Below, piece by piece: positions 1 to 8,485 of a DNA stretch of 64,000 bases. This DNA is from JAKZVK01 sp965237575. Lineage in GTDB: Bacteria > Acidobacteriota > Terriglobia > Bryobacterales > UBA6623. A program made the position numbers and the translations under genes. The stretch spans positions 1,116,001 through 1,180,000 of the forward strand of contig CBDEGI010000004.1 of the NCBI GenBank assembly GCA_965237575.1, given 5' to 3'. Every line of letters starts with the position of its first letter. The first letter of the stretch is position 1. The notes under the pieces were generated by a model. That model was not told the DNA's origin and ran no database searches. It saw only the letters and a list, made by a program, of their open reading frames with translations.

Positions 1-1655
1 TTCGTCCGGAAGCGCTCTTTCTTGCCCTCGTTGAAGGGCGGAGGACTGTCGGGCTCGACCTCGGTGGCCGGCACGGCGCGCACGCCCTGGGGCAGACCCT
101 CGATCGACAACACGACGAACCCGTCGAAGCCCTCTTCCTGATCGGTGATGACGCTTAGCTTCTTCGCGCGGCCCGCGACGAGATTGAGCCGGTCCTGCGC
201 GATATGAACCTCGCCCATGTGCGGCACTTGCGGCCTCACCAGCACGCGGTAGCGCATCTCGCTGTCGCCGTAGCTGGCCGTGATGTCGCGGATCTCGAGG
301 GTGAACTCGCCGTCGCGGGCGAAGGCGAAGGCGGTCTTCGCCTGGTTCTGTTTGGAGATGTTGCCGTTGGCGTTGACGTTCGAGTAGACGTTGGTAAAGG
401 CCTCGACGCCCGCGGCGTCCGTAACGCGTAGGTAGGGGTTCATCAGCGGCTTGGTCTTGGCGGGCAACTCGATTTCGAGGATCAGCTTGTCGCCCTCTTT
501 CGCCGCAAACCGCACGCGGTCGATGTCGCCCGGACGCTCGATCGTGCCGACCACGAGAGCCGGCAGCGGGATGAGAGGCGGCTCGATGGGGAGCTGGGTC
601 GGCTCGGCATCGGCGTCGACGATCGGGACCGGCGGAATCGCGGCCGCGGCGTCGTTGGTTACGGCGTCCTTCTGTTTGGTCTCGTCCTGGGTGTCCGTGG
701 CCGGCTCTTGCACCGAACGCGACCACAGAGCTTTCATGCGGTCGGTATCGAGCTTGCGGGTCCAGGTGCGTTCCAGCCACTCAGTAGAATCGGGCTCCTG
801 CCGGCTCGCAGTTTGCTCGGCGTCCTCAGGCGCCGGCATGACGCGCAGGACGTAGGAGTGGTCCGCGCCGCCGTAGCCCCAGAAACCGCTGACTCGTACC
901 AGGAAGTTGCCCGCCTTCTCGAAGCGGTAGTCGAGCGCCGCCTCGGTCGTGAGGCCGGGATATGACACGGGTTCGTCGTGAAACGCTAGGCGCGTCGCGC
1001 GATCGGGGCTGAACCAACTGCCGGTCAGCTCGTAGATGGCGATGGAGGGATCGAGCGGGCCGCTCGACAACGCCTCGAAGCGTAGCGCCTCGCCTTGGGG
1101 CACGTCGATCGAGTAATAGTCGACCTCGCCGACCTCGGCGATGCGTCCGTGAACAGCCAGCGGACGCGACGACAGCGCCTGCGGCTCGGTCGGCAGCTCA
1201 TGCGGCTCGTTCTGCTCGGTGACCGAAGGCTCCGCGTGCAGATGGAGTTGGAGGGCGTTCGACAGGCCATGCGAGGTCACGACCCGGAACCTGTGTTGAC
1301 CGGGCTTGGCGTCAGCCGCGATTTGAAAGCGGACACGCAGGAGCTGGGTCGGCTTCTTTTTTTTCTTGGACTTGCCGGCGTCGGGCGGAAGCGGCTCGAC
1401 GTCGAGCTGTTCGACGGTGGCCTCGATTCCGCCGCTCTCGAACCAGAGGGCATAGGCGCCGTCCATCGACTGCCCGCGAATCGTTGCAGTGAACGAGGTG
1501 CCCGCCTGTCCGCCCAGCGGGTAGACCGAGGTAGTTTGCGGCTCGGGCAGGGGTTCGGCGGCCGAGGCGGGCGCCGCCAAGGACCCGATGACGCCAAGTG
1601 CGCAGATGATCCCTACGAGCCTGCTTCCAAGATACCTCTGAAAAGACAGATTCAC
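1..1655 (-). CDS. Secreted PPC-like domain protein of a cytochrome/DUF1549-type cassette (C-terminus off window)
   Basis: The reading frame is open from a GTG at 1655 to the left edge, so about 551 N-terminal residues are visible and the C-terminus is missing. The start gives a signal peptide (VNLSFQRYLGSRLVGIICAL and on, ending near APASAA), and an AGGGG stretch lies just upstream. After it comes a TTSVYPLGGQAGTSF segment, an Ig/IPT-like opening that closely resembles PRGAQQGTAVQLSLRGYDL in the protein at 49.7-52.1 kb. A KSKKKKK stretch lies near residue 100. The last visible part (LNLVAGRAKKLSVITDQEEG) is also a beta-sandwich type segment. Proteins of this build usually sit beside cytochrome c and DUF1549/DUF1553 genes, so such partners may lie to the left. 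The biochemical function is unknown and the location is probably periplasmic or at the surface. Confidence 0.7.
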   Translation of the reverse strand, partial: MNLSFQRYLGSRLVGIICALGVIGSLAAPASAAEPLPEPQTTSVYPLGGQAGTSFTATIRGQSMDGAYALWFESGGIEATVEQLDVEPLPPDAGKSKKKKKPTQLLRVRFQIAADAKPGQHRFRVVTSHGLSNALQLHLHAEPSVTEQNEPHELPTEPQALSSRPLAVHGRIAEVGEVDYYSIDVPQGEALRFEALSSGPLDPSIAIYELTGSWFSPDRATRLAFHDEPVSYPGLTTEAALDYRFEKAGNFLVRVSGFWGYGGADHSYVLRVMPAPEDAEQTASRQEPDSTEWLERTWTRKLDTDRMKALWSRSVQEPATDTQDETKQKDAVTNDAAAAIPPVPIVDADAEPTQLPIEPPLIPLPALVVGTIERPGDIDRVRFAAKEGDKLILEIELPAKTKPLMNPYLRVTDAAGVEAFTNVYSNVNANGNISKQNQAKTAFAFARDGEFTLEIRDITASYGDSEMRYRVLVRPQVPHMGEVHIAQDRLNLVAGRAKKLSVITDQEEGFDGFVVLSIEGLPQGVRAVPATEVEPDSPPPFNEGKKERFRT

Positions 1656-1816
1656 CGAAACGCCCCTGCTGGCCCTAGTTTACACCAGGGGTTGGGGGTG
1701 GGAGGCGCGGCATCACCAAGCCGGCTGTCTCGGGCACGGCACGCAGTGCCACGACATCTCAAACCGAGACGCAACCCTATTTGTAAAACACGGATTGGGC
1801 GAGCCGACCACCGCCT

Positions 1817-2764
1817 CTACGGCGTTCCCTGATGCCGGACCGTCACTCCGATGGCGACGACCTTACCGTCAACGACTTCGAGGCCGCCCTCCGGCATCGG
1901 TGGGCCATCATGATCGCGGAAGAAGAGCGGAAGGCCTTCGGCGAGGTTGATGGGCCCGAGCGAGCGGGGCTTTCCACCGTCGGGGTTTCCCCGCAGATGA
2001 TGGATGTGGATGTGGGGCTCGCTGGTATGGCCCGAGTTGCCACAACGGCCGATCTCTTGGCCCTCGGCGACCTCGTCTCCCTCCTTCACCAGGACACTTC
2101 CCTGCTTGAGATGGGCGATCGCGAGGTAAGTCTGGGTGTCGGGAAGCTGCAGGAAAACGTGGTTTCCGAAGGGCTGAAAGGCATTCATCTCTCCCGGGGT
2201 CTCATCGCGGATGCCGTCTTCGGCGGTAGCTACACGCGCGGAGACCGGCGCTACGACCGGGACGTCCCAGCAGCCGTAATCTTCAAGGTTCTTGCTGCCG
2301 GTGAAGTAGGGCTCCACCATCATGTCGTAAGCCCATCGCTGATCGGGGACAAGGGCATGCTGGTTGACGGAAATGGTGTCGCCACCCCACGCGACCTTCA
2401 GGGGAACGTCGGCCGGCAATCGCACTGTCGCCGATGGTTGGACGGAGTTCACATCCGCCGGGTAGGCGATGGGCAGGATGCCCAACTGCCAACAGAGTGG
2501 CCAGATCGCCAAGAGGGAGACAACTGTTGTTGCAATAACGGGAGTGCTCAGCCGGCGCTTCCACGCGGCGTAGCCGAGCGTCACGAGCAGACTAGGCGCG
2601 CCTAGCAGGAAGAGTTGCATCAACACCAGCCAGGCGATGACGCCGGCGAACCCTCCGGCTAGCACGAATCCCCAGCACAGCAACAGCGAGACGCTGAGAA
2701 TCGTCAGAGGTGTCCAGCGAAGGATGCGCCTCAGTCGGGATTGAGAAGTGCTGCCGTTCGTCAT
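1817..2764 (-). CDS. Membrane-anchored M23 family peptidase-like protein
   Basis: This 315-residue protein has three hydrophobic segments in the first 100 residues (about 20-40, 43-65, 76-100) followed by an M23/LytM-like domain. The C-terminal zinc motif is clear: HTSEPHIHIHH at about 246-256, preceded by the conserved His of LAIAHLKQGS at 218. The first metal-site region is less canonical: QRWAYD at 142-147 with His136 upstream is the likely counterpart, as in M23 proteins with a QRYAxD signature. M23 enzymes cut peptide bridges in peptidoglycan or related substrates. The ATG lies 8 bases after the stop of the DUF3604 gene with GAGG in front of it, so the two are probably co-transcribed. 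Whether the site is catalytically complete cannot be decided by eye. Confidence 0.8.
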   Translation of the reverse strand: MTNGSTSQSRLRRILRWTPLTILSVSLLLCWGFVLAGGFAGVIAWLVLMQLFLLGAPSLLVTLGYAAWKRRLSTPVIATTVVSLLAIWPLCWQLGILPIAYPADVNSVQPSATVRLPADVPLKVAWGGDTISVNQHALVPDQRWAYDMMVEPYFTGSKNLEDYGCWDVPVVAPVSARVATAEDGIRDETPGEMNAFQPFGNHVFLQLPDTQTYLAIAHLKQGSVLVKEGDEVAEGQEIGRCGNSGHTSEPHIHIHHLRGNPDGGKPRSLGPINLAEGLPLFFRDHDGPPMPEGGLEVVDGKVVAIGVTVRHQGTP

Positions 2765-2772
2765 GGGCTACC

Positions 2773-5631
2773 TCATTGCGTCCGTACCCAGATTGGCGAC
2801 GACCAAGCCATCTCCAGGTTCTTCTGCTGCACCCGCACGTAGTAGTAGCTCTCGCCCGGCGTCACATCGTTGTCGACGAACGTGAAGGCCACTTCATCGC
2901 CGAGGTTCTGGCGGTTGTGCAGGAACGTCTGGTTCTTGATGATGTCGATTTGCTCGATGCGCGCCGTGCCGATAACCTTCACCGACAGCTTGAACGGCCC
3001 CTCGACCTCAACGATGTCGCCCTGCAGGTACTCTTTGCCGTTGGCCTCGAGGCGGTAGTCGAGGATGATGTTGTCGGTCGCGGCGTAGGAGTGGCGCTTG
3101 CGCATGGCGTCGAGCAGGCCTTCGCGGGTGAAGTCCTCGGCGATCGTGCAGGCGTAAGAGATGTGGGTTGAGATGTGATCGGAGCTGGCCTGCACGCCGA
3201 GCTTGTAGCCCTTGGCCCAGGCGTTCCAGACGTAGCCCTTGGACTTGAGGCCGCCCTGCTGCATCATCGGCCTCTCGCTCGTGGCCGCGCGCGGCGCGCC
3301 TTCGTATTCGGCCGAGACGCGGTCGCCCTGATAGATCTCAACCAGCGGCTCGACGTCGGGGTCGTTGTCGCGCCAGTCGGTGCCCATGCCGGTGGCCGAA
3401 GTGTGTGCGATCGCGATGGCGTTGTAGCGTCTTAGATACTCGTACAGGCGGGCGGCTCCCTCTTCGCCCCGGCGTTCGGCATCGGAAATCACCAGCGTCG
3501 GTATGCCGCGCTTGGCCACCAGCACATTGCGATGCCCGTTGGGGTACGACAAACTCCGCTCATACGTATACACCGGCACGAAGGTCCCGGGCAGATGAAA
3601 CACGTCCGACGCTTGCGGCACCAGCCAGTTGATGTACTCGTTGTCCTGGCCGCTGCCGTAGTTGTGCTCGCTCACGCCCAGGAAGTCAAGCTCGGCGGCA
3701 TCGAGCGCATAGCGGTAGGTCTCGAACAGTGAGCCGTCGCTGTAGCCGTCATCGGAAAACTCCGTATGCCGATGCGTGTCGCCGCGATAGATGCGGTACG
3801 TCTTGCCTCCGGACTCGATGCTGTAGTTGCGGATGCGTTCGAGGTCTTCGGCTTCGTTCGGGTGAACGGGAAACGTTGTGAAGACACGCTGCTCGGGCTC
3901 TGCGAGCCTGGGCGCTTTGGGCTCGCCGGCGAGGCCCGGCAGCTTGGCGGCGTAGACGTCGCTGTGCTGGAAGTAGTAGTCATCGGAGTTGCGGTTGTCG
4001 GTCGACCAGGCGGCGAACAGGTCACCGTCGCCGTTGGCGGCCAGCCCCCAGCGTACGTCCTGGCGATTGCGGCTGAAGGGCAGGTGCAAGGGCTCGGTCC
4101 AGCGGTCGCCCTCGTAAGCCGTACCGTAGATCTGCCAGGCGGCGCGGTGGGCGGGCGTGAACTCCGGCGTATCGCGGGCGCGAAGCTTGCGGTGCCGGAA
4201 GAACAACCACATGCGGCCCGCTCCATCCGGTTGCAGCACCGGCAGGTCGTTGAATTCGGGGGTGTATTCGGGCAGATGTTTCGCCAGCGCGCGGTTGACG
4301 TCGCCCGCCGGAACCTGCCAGCGTCCGTTGGCCCACACGGCCACGCCGAGCGAGCGAGATTGGTAGAGGCGCGTCGCTTCCTTGTAGATCATGAAGCCTG
4401 AGTCCTTGCCCCACTGGAAGCCGCTTTCGTTCCAGGCGGCCCACACGCGGCCGTCATTGTCGCAAGCGAGCGTGACGTGGGCCTCGAACTTGGGCGTGTC
4501 GGCAACGGGGATGATGTCGCTCCAGCTCCCGTCTTCCCAGCGCCGCATCAGGACGTCGTAGTTACCTTTGTCATAGCTGTCCCAGGCGACGTAGACGCGG
4601 CCGCTGCCATCGGCGGCGATGGCGGGCTTCCAGTCGTTGGCGGGCGAGGTCGAGACCTTCTCCTCGGGCGACCAGGCCGAGCCGCCATCCGAGTCACCAT
4701 CCGGGCCACCGAAGCGGCGTGCGAACACATCGGACTTGCCGTCCCGAAAGCCCTGCCAGGTGAGCCACAGGTTGCCGTTCGAGTCGGTGGTCAAGGCATG
4801 CTGGATGTCGGGCTCGGGGGCGCTGGTGAGGCGCTCAACCGCCGACCAGCGATCGCCGTCGCGATAGCGTCCGTAGAGGTCGAAGTTGTCGTCGACCTGC
4901 TCGGACCACACGACCCACGGTCGCCCTTGCTTGTCGCGGCCCATCTTGACGACGAAGATGTCGCCGGGCTTGTCGGTGACTTGGAGGGGGTCGTCCCACG
5001 CACCGCCGTTGAAGCGGCGCGCGAGTATCACGTTGGCTTTGTCGCGGTAGCCGACCCAGGCGGCCCAGGCGTCGTTGTTGCCACCCAAGGTTGTCGCAAA
5101 GTCGCTCTCATACTCCGGCGTCGACAACGGCTCGGCGGTCGGCACGCGATCCACCACCACCGCCCCGTCTAGGAACGAAAGCGCCCCACCGACTTGCAAC
5201 TCCCTGGGCCAGACTTCGAACCCGCCCCGCGGCGTGGTGATGCGCAGGCGTGTCGCCCGCGTGGTCTTGACGTCGATGACGACGCCGGGGTGGTAGACGA
5301 ACTCGACGGTCCCGCGCGGGTCCTCCCATTGGTAAACGCGCCGTGGGTAGTTGGCTCCCTTGCGCGTGGCCAGCACCCACCCGGTCGTGCCGATGATCTG
5401 CTCGGAGGGGTGCGGATTCCAGTTCCGCAGACGAAGAACCTCACCGTTGGTGACGTCAAGCCGGCCGTCCCAGGATCGCGGTTCGGCATCGCTCATGCCG
5501 AATCGCACGCGAAAGGAGACGGTCGCGTCGTCGTCCGGCGGGGCTTGGGCCGCAAGCCGGGTGGGGCCGATGCTCAGACAAACGGCCGCGGCCGCCGCCA
5601 ACAAAAGGGAAGAAGAGCGTCGTCGCAACAT
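2773..5631 (-). CDS. Secreted DUF3604 domain protein with N-terminal propeller-like repeats
   Basis: This 952-residue protein starts at ATG 5631, which gives a clean signal peptide (MLRRRSSSLLLAAAAAVCLS) with a GAGGCG Shine-Dalgarno-like element; the frame is open 60 codons further upstream, but that part has no exported character. Residues of about 170-560 hold repeated segments of the type DSNGNLWLTWQGFRDGKSDV and DGSGRVYVAWDSYDKGNYDV, which look like Asp-box or propeller blades. The C-terminal third is DUF3604: GDTHRHTEFSDDG near 615, SEHNYGSG near 654, a His in AIAHTSATGMG near 742 and SSDHISTHISYACT near 822. These His/Asp clusters resemble a PHP-type metal site. DUF3604 proteins are uncharacterised hydrolase-like proteins. 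The gene is followed at once by the M23 gene. Confidence 0.85.
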   Translation of the reverse strand: MLRRRSSSLLLAAAAAVCLSIGPTRLAAQAPPDDDATVSFRVRFGMSDAEPRSWDGRLDVTNGEVLRLRNWNPHPSEQIIGTTGWVLATRKGANYPRRVYQWEDPRGTVEFVYHPGVVIDVKTTRATRLRITTPRGGFEVWPRELQVGGALSFLDGAVVVDRVPTAEPLSTPEYESDFATTLGGNNDAWAAWVGYRDKANVILARRFNGGAWDDPLQVTDKPGDIFVVKMGRDKQGRPWVVWSEQVDDNFDLYGRYRDGDRWSAVERLTSAPEPDIQHALTTDSNGNLWLTWQGFRDGKSDVFARRFGGPDGDSDGGSAWSPEEKVSTSPANDWKPAIAADGSGRVYVAWDSYDKGNYDVLMRRWEDGSWSDIIPVADTPKFEAHVTLACDNDGRVWAAWNESGFQWGKDSGFMIYKEATRLYQSRSLGVAVWANGRWQVPAGDVNRALAKHLPEYTPEFNDLPVLQPDGAGRMWLFFRHRKLRARDTPEFTPAHRAAWQIYGTAYEGDRWTEPLHLPFSRNRQDVRWGLAANGDGDLFAAWSTDNRNSDDYYFQHSDVYAAKLPGLAGEPKAPRLAEPEQRVFTTFPVHPNEAEDLERIRNYSIESGGKTYRIYRGDTHRHTEFSDDGYSDGSLFETYRYALDAAELDFLGVSEHNYGSGQDNEYINWLVPQASDVFHLPGTFVPVYTYERSLSYPNGHRNVLVAKRGIPTLVISDAERRGEEGAARLYEYLRRYNAIAIAHTSATGMGTDWRDNDPDVEPLVEIYQGDRVSAEYEGAPRAATSERPMMQQGGLKSKGYVWNAWAKGYKLGVQASSDHISTHISYACTIAEDFTREGLLDAMRKRHSYAATDNIILDYRLEANGKEYLQGDIVEVEGPFKLSVKVIGTARIEQIDIIKNQTFLHNRQNLGDEVAFTFVDNDVTPGESYYYVRVQQKNLEMAWSSPIWVRTQ

Positions 5632-5797
5632 GAATCGCCTCGTATGCCGGTCCGCCGATCGAGAGACGGACGATTGACGAGGAGATTGTAACAGCGGGCG
5701 GAGAGAACCGCAGGCCAGGGCCGTTACGACAGACCGGGGAGTCACCGGACGGACGAGGTTGGATCTCCGCAACAGAGCGGAGGAACAGCGCCATTCA

Positions 5798-5869
5798 GAA
5801 TGTAGGGGCACGGCATGCCGTGCCCGCCGCGGGCCTAAGCCCGCGCGCCCGCGGATTTACATCCGCGGC
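5798..5869. repeat. Intergenic palindromes (REP-like)
   Basis: The 20-bp perfect palindrome GGGCACGGCATGCCGTGCCC lies at 5806-5825 and is preceded by AGAATGTAG. The same 30-bp block, inverted, occurs at 47185-47214. A second palindrome, CCGCGGATTTACATCCGCGG, follows at about 5850-5869. The block lies between two minus-strand genes (the DCC protein and the DUF3604 protein) and is probably a repetitive extragenic palindrome. Confidence 0.7.
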
Positions 5870-5901
5870 TCTGTCGTGAATTGCGAGGAATCGCCGGGGT
5901 C

Positions 5902-6309
5902 TCAGCCCACTTCACACACGCCGTCGTCGCACTTCTTGGTGAAGCGGTAACGGTTGCGGGCGATCCAGGCGTAGGAGGCGCGGCAGATCGTCTTGAGGAC
6001 GGGTACGCGGTACAACCAGGCGAGATACTTCCACCCTCGCAGCCGCCGCGAGATTTCGTACACCGCGTCGGCGCCGACGCTGACCGAGCCGTCCTGTTGG
6101 ACGAGCCGCATGCCGGAGTTGAAGTCGCCTTCGGTGAGCTGAGGGAAGCGTTGATCGAGGCCCTCCGCCTGGCGTGGCTGGTATTCGAAAGCCTCGCCGG
6201 GGTCGCGACGCTTCATGTTGTCGACCTGCTTGAGGCAAAAGGGGCACTCGCCGTCATAGACTACAACGGGACGAGTGAGGCCGGACGGTAGCGCGCTGGT
6301 CGAGGCCAT
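5902..6309 (-). CDS. DCC family thiol-disulfide oxidoreductase-like protein (DUF393)
   Basis: This 135-residue protein carries the family signature VVYDGECPFC near its N-terminus, with Cys22 and Cys25 in a CxxC pair, followed by a mostly helical body with RLRGWKYLAWLYRVP near the middle. Length and motif fit the DCC/YuxK family, which has a thioredoxin-like fold and an unproven redox role. The gene is divergent from the OsmC gene, with about 60 bases between the two starts, so the promoters of the pair must lie in that short gap. No signal peptide is seen, so it should be cytoplasmic. Confidence 0.85.
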   Translation of the reverse strand: MASTSALPSGLTRPVVVYDGECPFCLKQVDNMKRRDPGEAFEYQPRQAEGLDQRFPQLTEGDFNSGMRLVQQDGSVSVGADAVYEISRRLRGWKYLAWLYRVPVLKTICRASYAWIARNRYRFTKKCDDGVCEVG

Positions 6310-6373
6310 CGGATTCCCTATCTCTTATTCTACCGTCTCGTCCCCGGGTCGTCTCGCTGGAAGGGCGCAAATC

Positions 6374-6778
6374 ATGGCAAACACGGTTCGAGTCGAGGTC
6401 AACCAGGTTGGACGGGCAACGTCGGAAGGAGTGGTTCGCGGACACCGAGTCCTGATCGACCGACCGGAAGCGAAAGGCGGGGACGACCGCGGCGCCATGG
6501 GCGGAGAGCTGCTGCTGGTCTCGCTCGCCGGTTGTTTTATGAGCAACCTGCTGGCAGCCGTCCGGGAGCGCGACGCGGATATCTCGAACGTCCGCACCCA
6601 AGTCAGCGGCACTCTCGACGGCACGCCGACACGGTTCACGGCCGTCAAGATGCACGTATCAGCGCATGCCGCTGACCGGGAGCTGCTCACCAAACTGATC
6701 ACCATCGCGGAGCGCGCGTGCATCACAGCGAATACCCTGCGATCCGCCCTGGACCTGTCGGTTCGCATCGAAGCGTAG
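6374..6778 (+). CDS. OsmC family protein (peroxide-type thiol protein)
   Basis: This is a 134-residue protein. ATG 6374 was chosen over an upstream in-frame start at 6275 because that one would overlap the divergent DCC gene. The OsmC hallmark GGELLLVSLAGCFMSNLL holds the first reactive Cys at 54, and the second Cys is at 116 in ERACITANTL. These are the two cysteines that reduce organic hydroperoxides in OsmC/Ohr proteins. The distance between them and the alpha/beta layout fit the family. The neighbour on the other strand is also a thiol-redox type protein, so the pair may serve the same stress response, although that is inference. Confidence 0.88.
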   Translation: MANTVRVEVNQVGRATSEGVVRGHRVLIDRPEAKGGDDRGAMGGELLLVSLAGCFMSNLLAAVRERDADISNVRTQVSGTLDGTPTRFTAVKMHVSAHAADRELLTKLITIAERACITANTLRSALDLSVRIEA

Positions 6779-6921
6779 AGACGACCGAACCTACCCAACT
6801 TTCATCGTTTTCTGCTCGCCATTTCTTCTACAGCCGGACTTTCTACATGTGGTAGCTTAGTCCCAAGCGGCAGGCACCGCAGGGTCTCCGCGGCCTGACT
6901 TCAAAAAGGGGAGGACTTCAG

Positions 6922-8201
6922 GTGATCACACCATTCTGGATTCGTTCACGGCAGCTCATTTCGATCGTAGTCTCGGGTTTGTTGGTTTACCCCTTGTCGG
7001 GCGGTGTGCCGACGTTAAAGCCCGACCGAATCCCTACGTTCGCAGTTGAGCGAGCCAAGGAACCGGACCCGTCGCCCGGACGGCCATCGGTTCGCTTCGA
7101 GCAAAACCTCGGCCAATTCGATGAGCAAGTCGACTTCGTGGCACGGCTCGACGGCTACTCGTTGGCCCTGGCGCCCGACCGGCTGCGAATGCGCCTCGGC
7201 AACCAAAGCCCCAACGCCATGATGCGCCTCGTGGGAGCGGAACCAAGGGCGGTTGGCAAAGGCGAACAGCCGCTGGCCGACCGAACGCACTACTTCCTCG
7301 GCAACGACCCGTCGAAGTGGCAACAGAACGTGCCCCACTTCGGCAAGGTTCGCTACGAGCAGGTGTATCCGGGCATCGACTTGGTCTATTACGACAAGCA
7401 GGGCCAACTCGAGTACGACTTCGTGGTGGCGCCCGGCGCCGACCCGTCGGTGATCGAGCTGGTTTTCGAGAATGTACAGGACGTGGTCATCGAGGACGGT
7501 GCGTTGATTCTGCGGACACCCTCGGGAGAGGTGCGGCAGCAACGGCCCGTGGTCTACCAGGACGAAGCAACGAAGGTGCCCCGAAGCTCAGTGATGCCGG
7601 CCGTGGCAGCCGCGTCACCGCATGAAGTTGCCGGGCGGTTTGAGCAGACCGGCCCGCACAGTATTCGCTTCTCCCTGGGTGAGTACGACCCCACGCGGCC
7701 GCTGGTCATCGACCCGATCGTCGAGATCTCGACCCTGCTAGGCGGAGCGGGCGGCGACACTCCCGTGCAAGTGAAGGTCGACCAGAAGGGAGCGGTCTGG
7801 GTCTTGGGCTCGACCAACTCGCACGATTTCACGCGTGCCGACGACACGTCGCCCAAAGGCGGAGCATCCAACGACGTCAATATCTTCCTCAGCGAGCTGA
7901 CCGAGCAGCGCGATGACCAGGGCCAGCCCTTCTGGACGGTGGAGACCTTCTTCTTTGGCGGAAGTGACGTAGATGTCCCGTTCTCTTTCGAGTTCGATCC
8001 CACCTTGGGCTCCGACCAGATCCTCATTTCCGGTGAGACCTTTTCGACCGACTTCGTTGGAGCTCCCGGCCCCGAGCCGCAAATGCCGCAGGGCTTTCTC
8101 TTCGGACTCACGCGGACCCCGTCGGGAGAATCGTTGGCCCCCGACAAGGGGCACAATCCCACTTTGGGCGAAAGCTTCGAAGAGTTTCTCTTTTTCAAGT
8201 A
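6922..8201 (+). pseudogene. N-terminal part of a secreted DUF7948/TIGR03437-type protein, split by MITE-B1
   Basis: This is the first 426 codons of a gene broken at 8201. It has an export-type start (VITPFWIRSRQLISIVVSGL) and a DUF7948-like region: RFEQNLGQFDEQVDFVARLD, THYFLGNDPSKWQQNVP and GIDLVYYDKQGQLEYDFVV. This is followed by the start of an SBBP-like repeat region (ISTLLGGAGGDTP). The frame stops one codon into the inserted element. Joining base 8201 to base 8486 (one copy of the 9-bp target duplication) gives ...EEFLFFKYFGYDLND... in frame and a complete 1058-residue protein. Such proteins are exported and have no proven function. Confidence 0.85.
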
Positions 8202-8476
8202 AATGGGGTATCCACTTGACTCAGGTAGCCCCTAGGCGTTGTGGTTTGGTCGATCCATGGACGCCAGCACACTGCACCCAGAATGCACCCTGGGGCGCCA
8301 GACGCCGGTCTGCAGGCAATTGGGCCACGAGGCTGCGTTTCGGGCCGATCAAGGATTACGCACGCGCCATGGCCATCGCAGGCTTGGAAACGTGGTGCTA
8401 TCGGCAAGCCTTTCCGGGGGCCGCCAATGGCCAACCACAGTATGTTGTGGTCACCTGAGTCAAATGGATACCCCAC
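8202..8476. mobile_element. MITE-B copy 1 (275 bp) inserted in a coding gene
   Basis: The left end reads AATGGGGTATCCACTTGACT and on; the right end read on the other strand is GTGGGGTATCCATTTGACTC and on. The terminal inverted repeats thus share about 23 bp with one mismatch. The flanks carry the 9-bp target duplication TTTCAAGTA (8193-8201 and 8477-8485). A near-identical element lies at 59446-59717. There is no transposase gene inside. The subterminal GTGGTTGGCC on the right side is shared with the IS1595-type element at 42 kb, so a related transposase probably moves it. Confidence 0.9.
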
Positions 8477-8485
8477 TTTCAAGTA

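Noticed and set aside
1832..2605. A 257-codon plus-strand frame
   Set aside because: Exactly antisense to the M23 peptidase gene, which has clear motifs.
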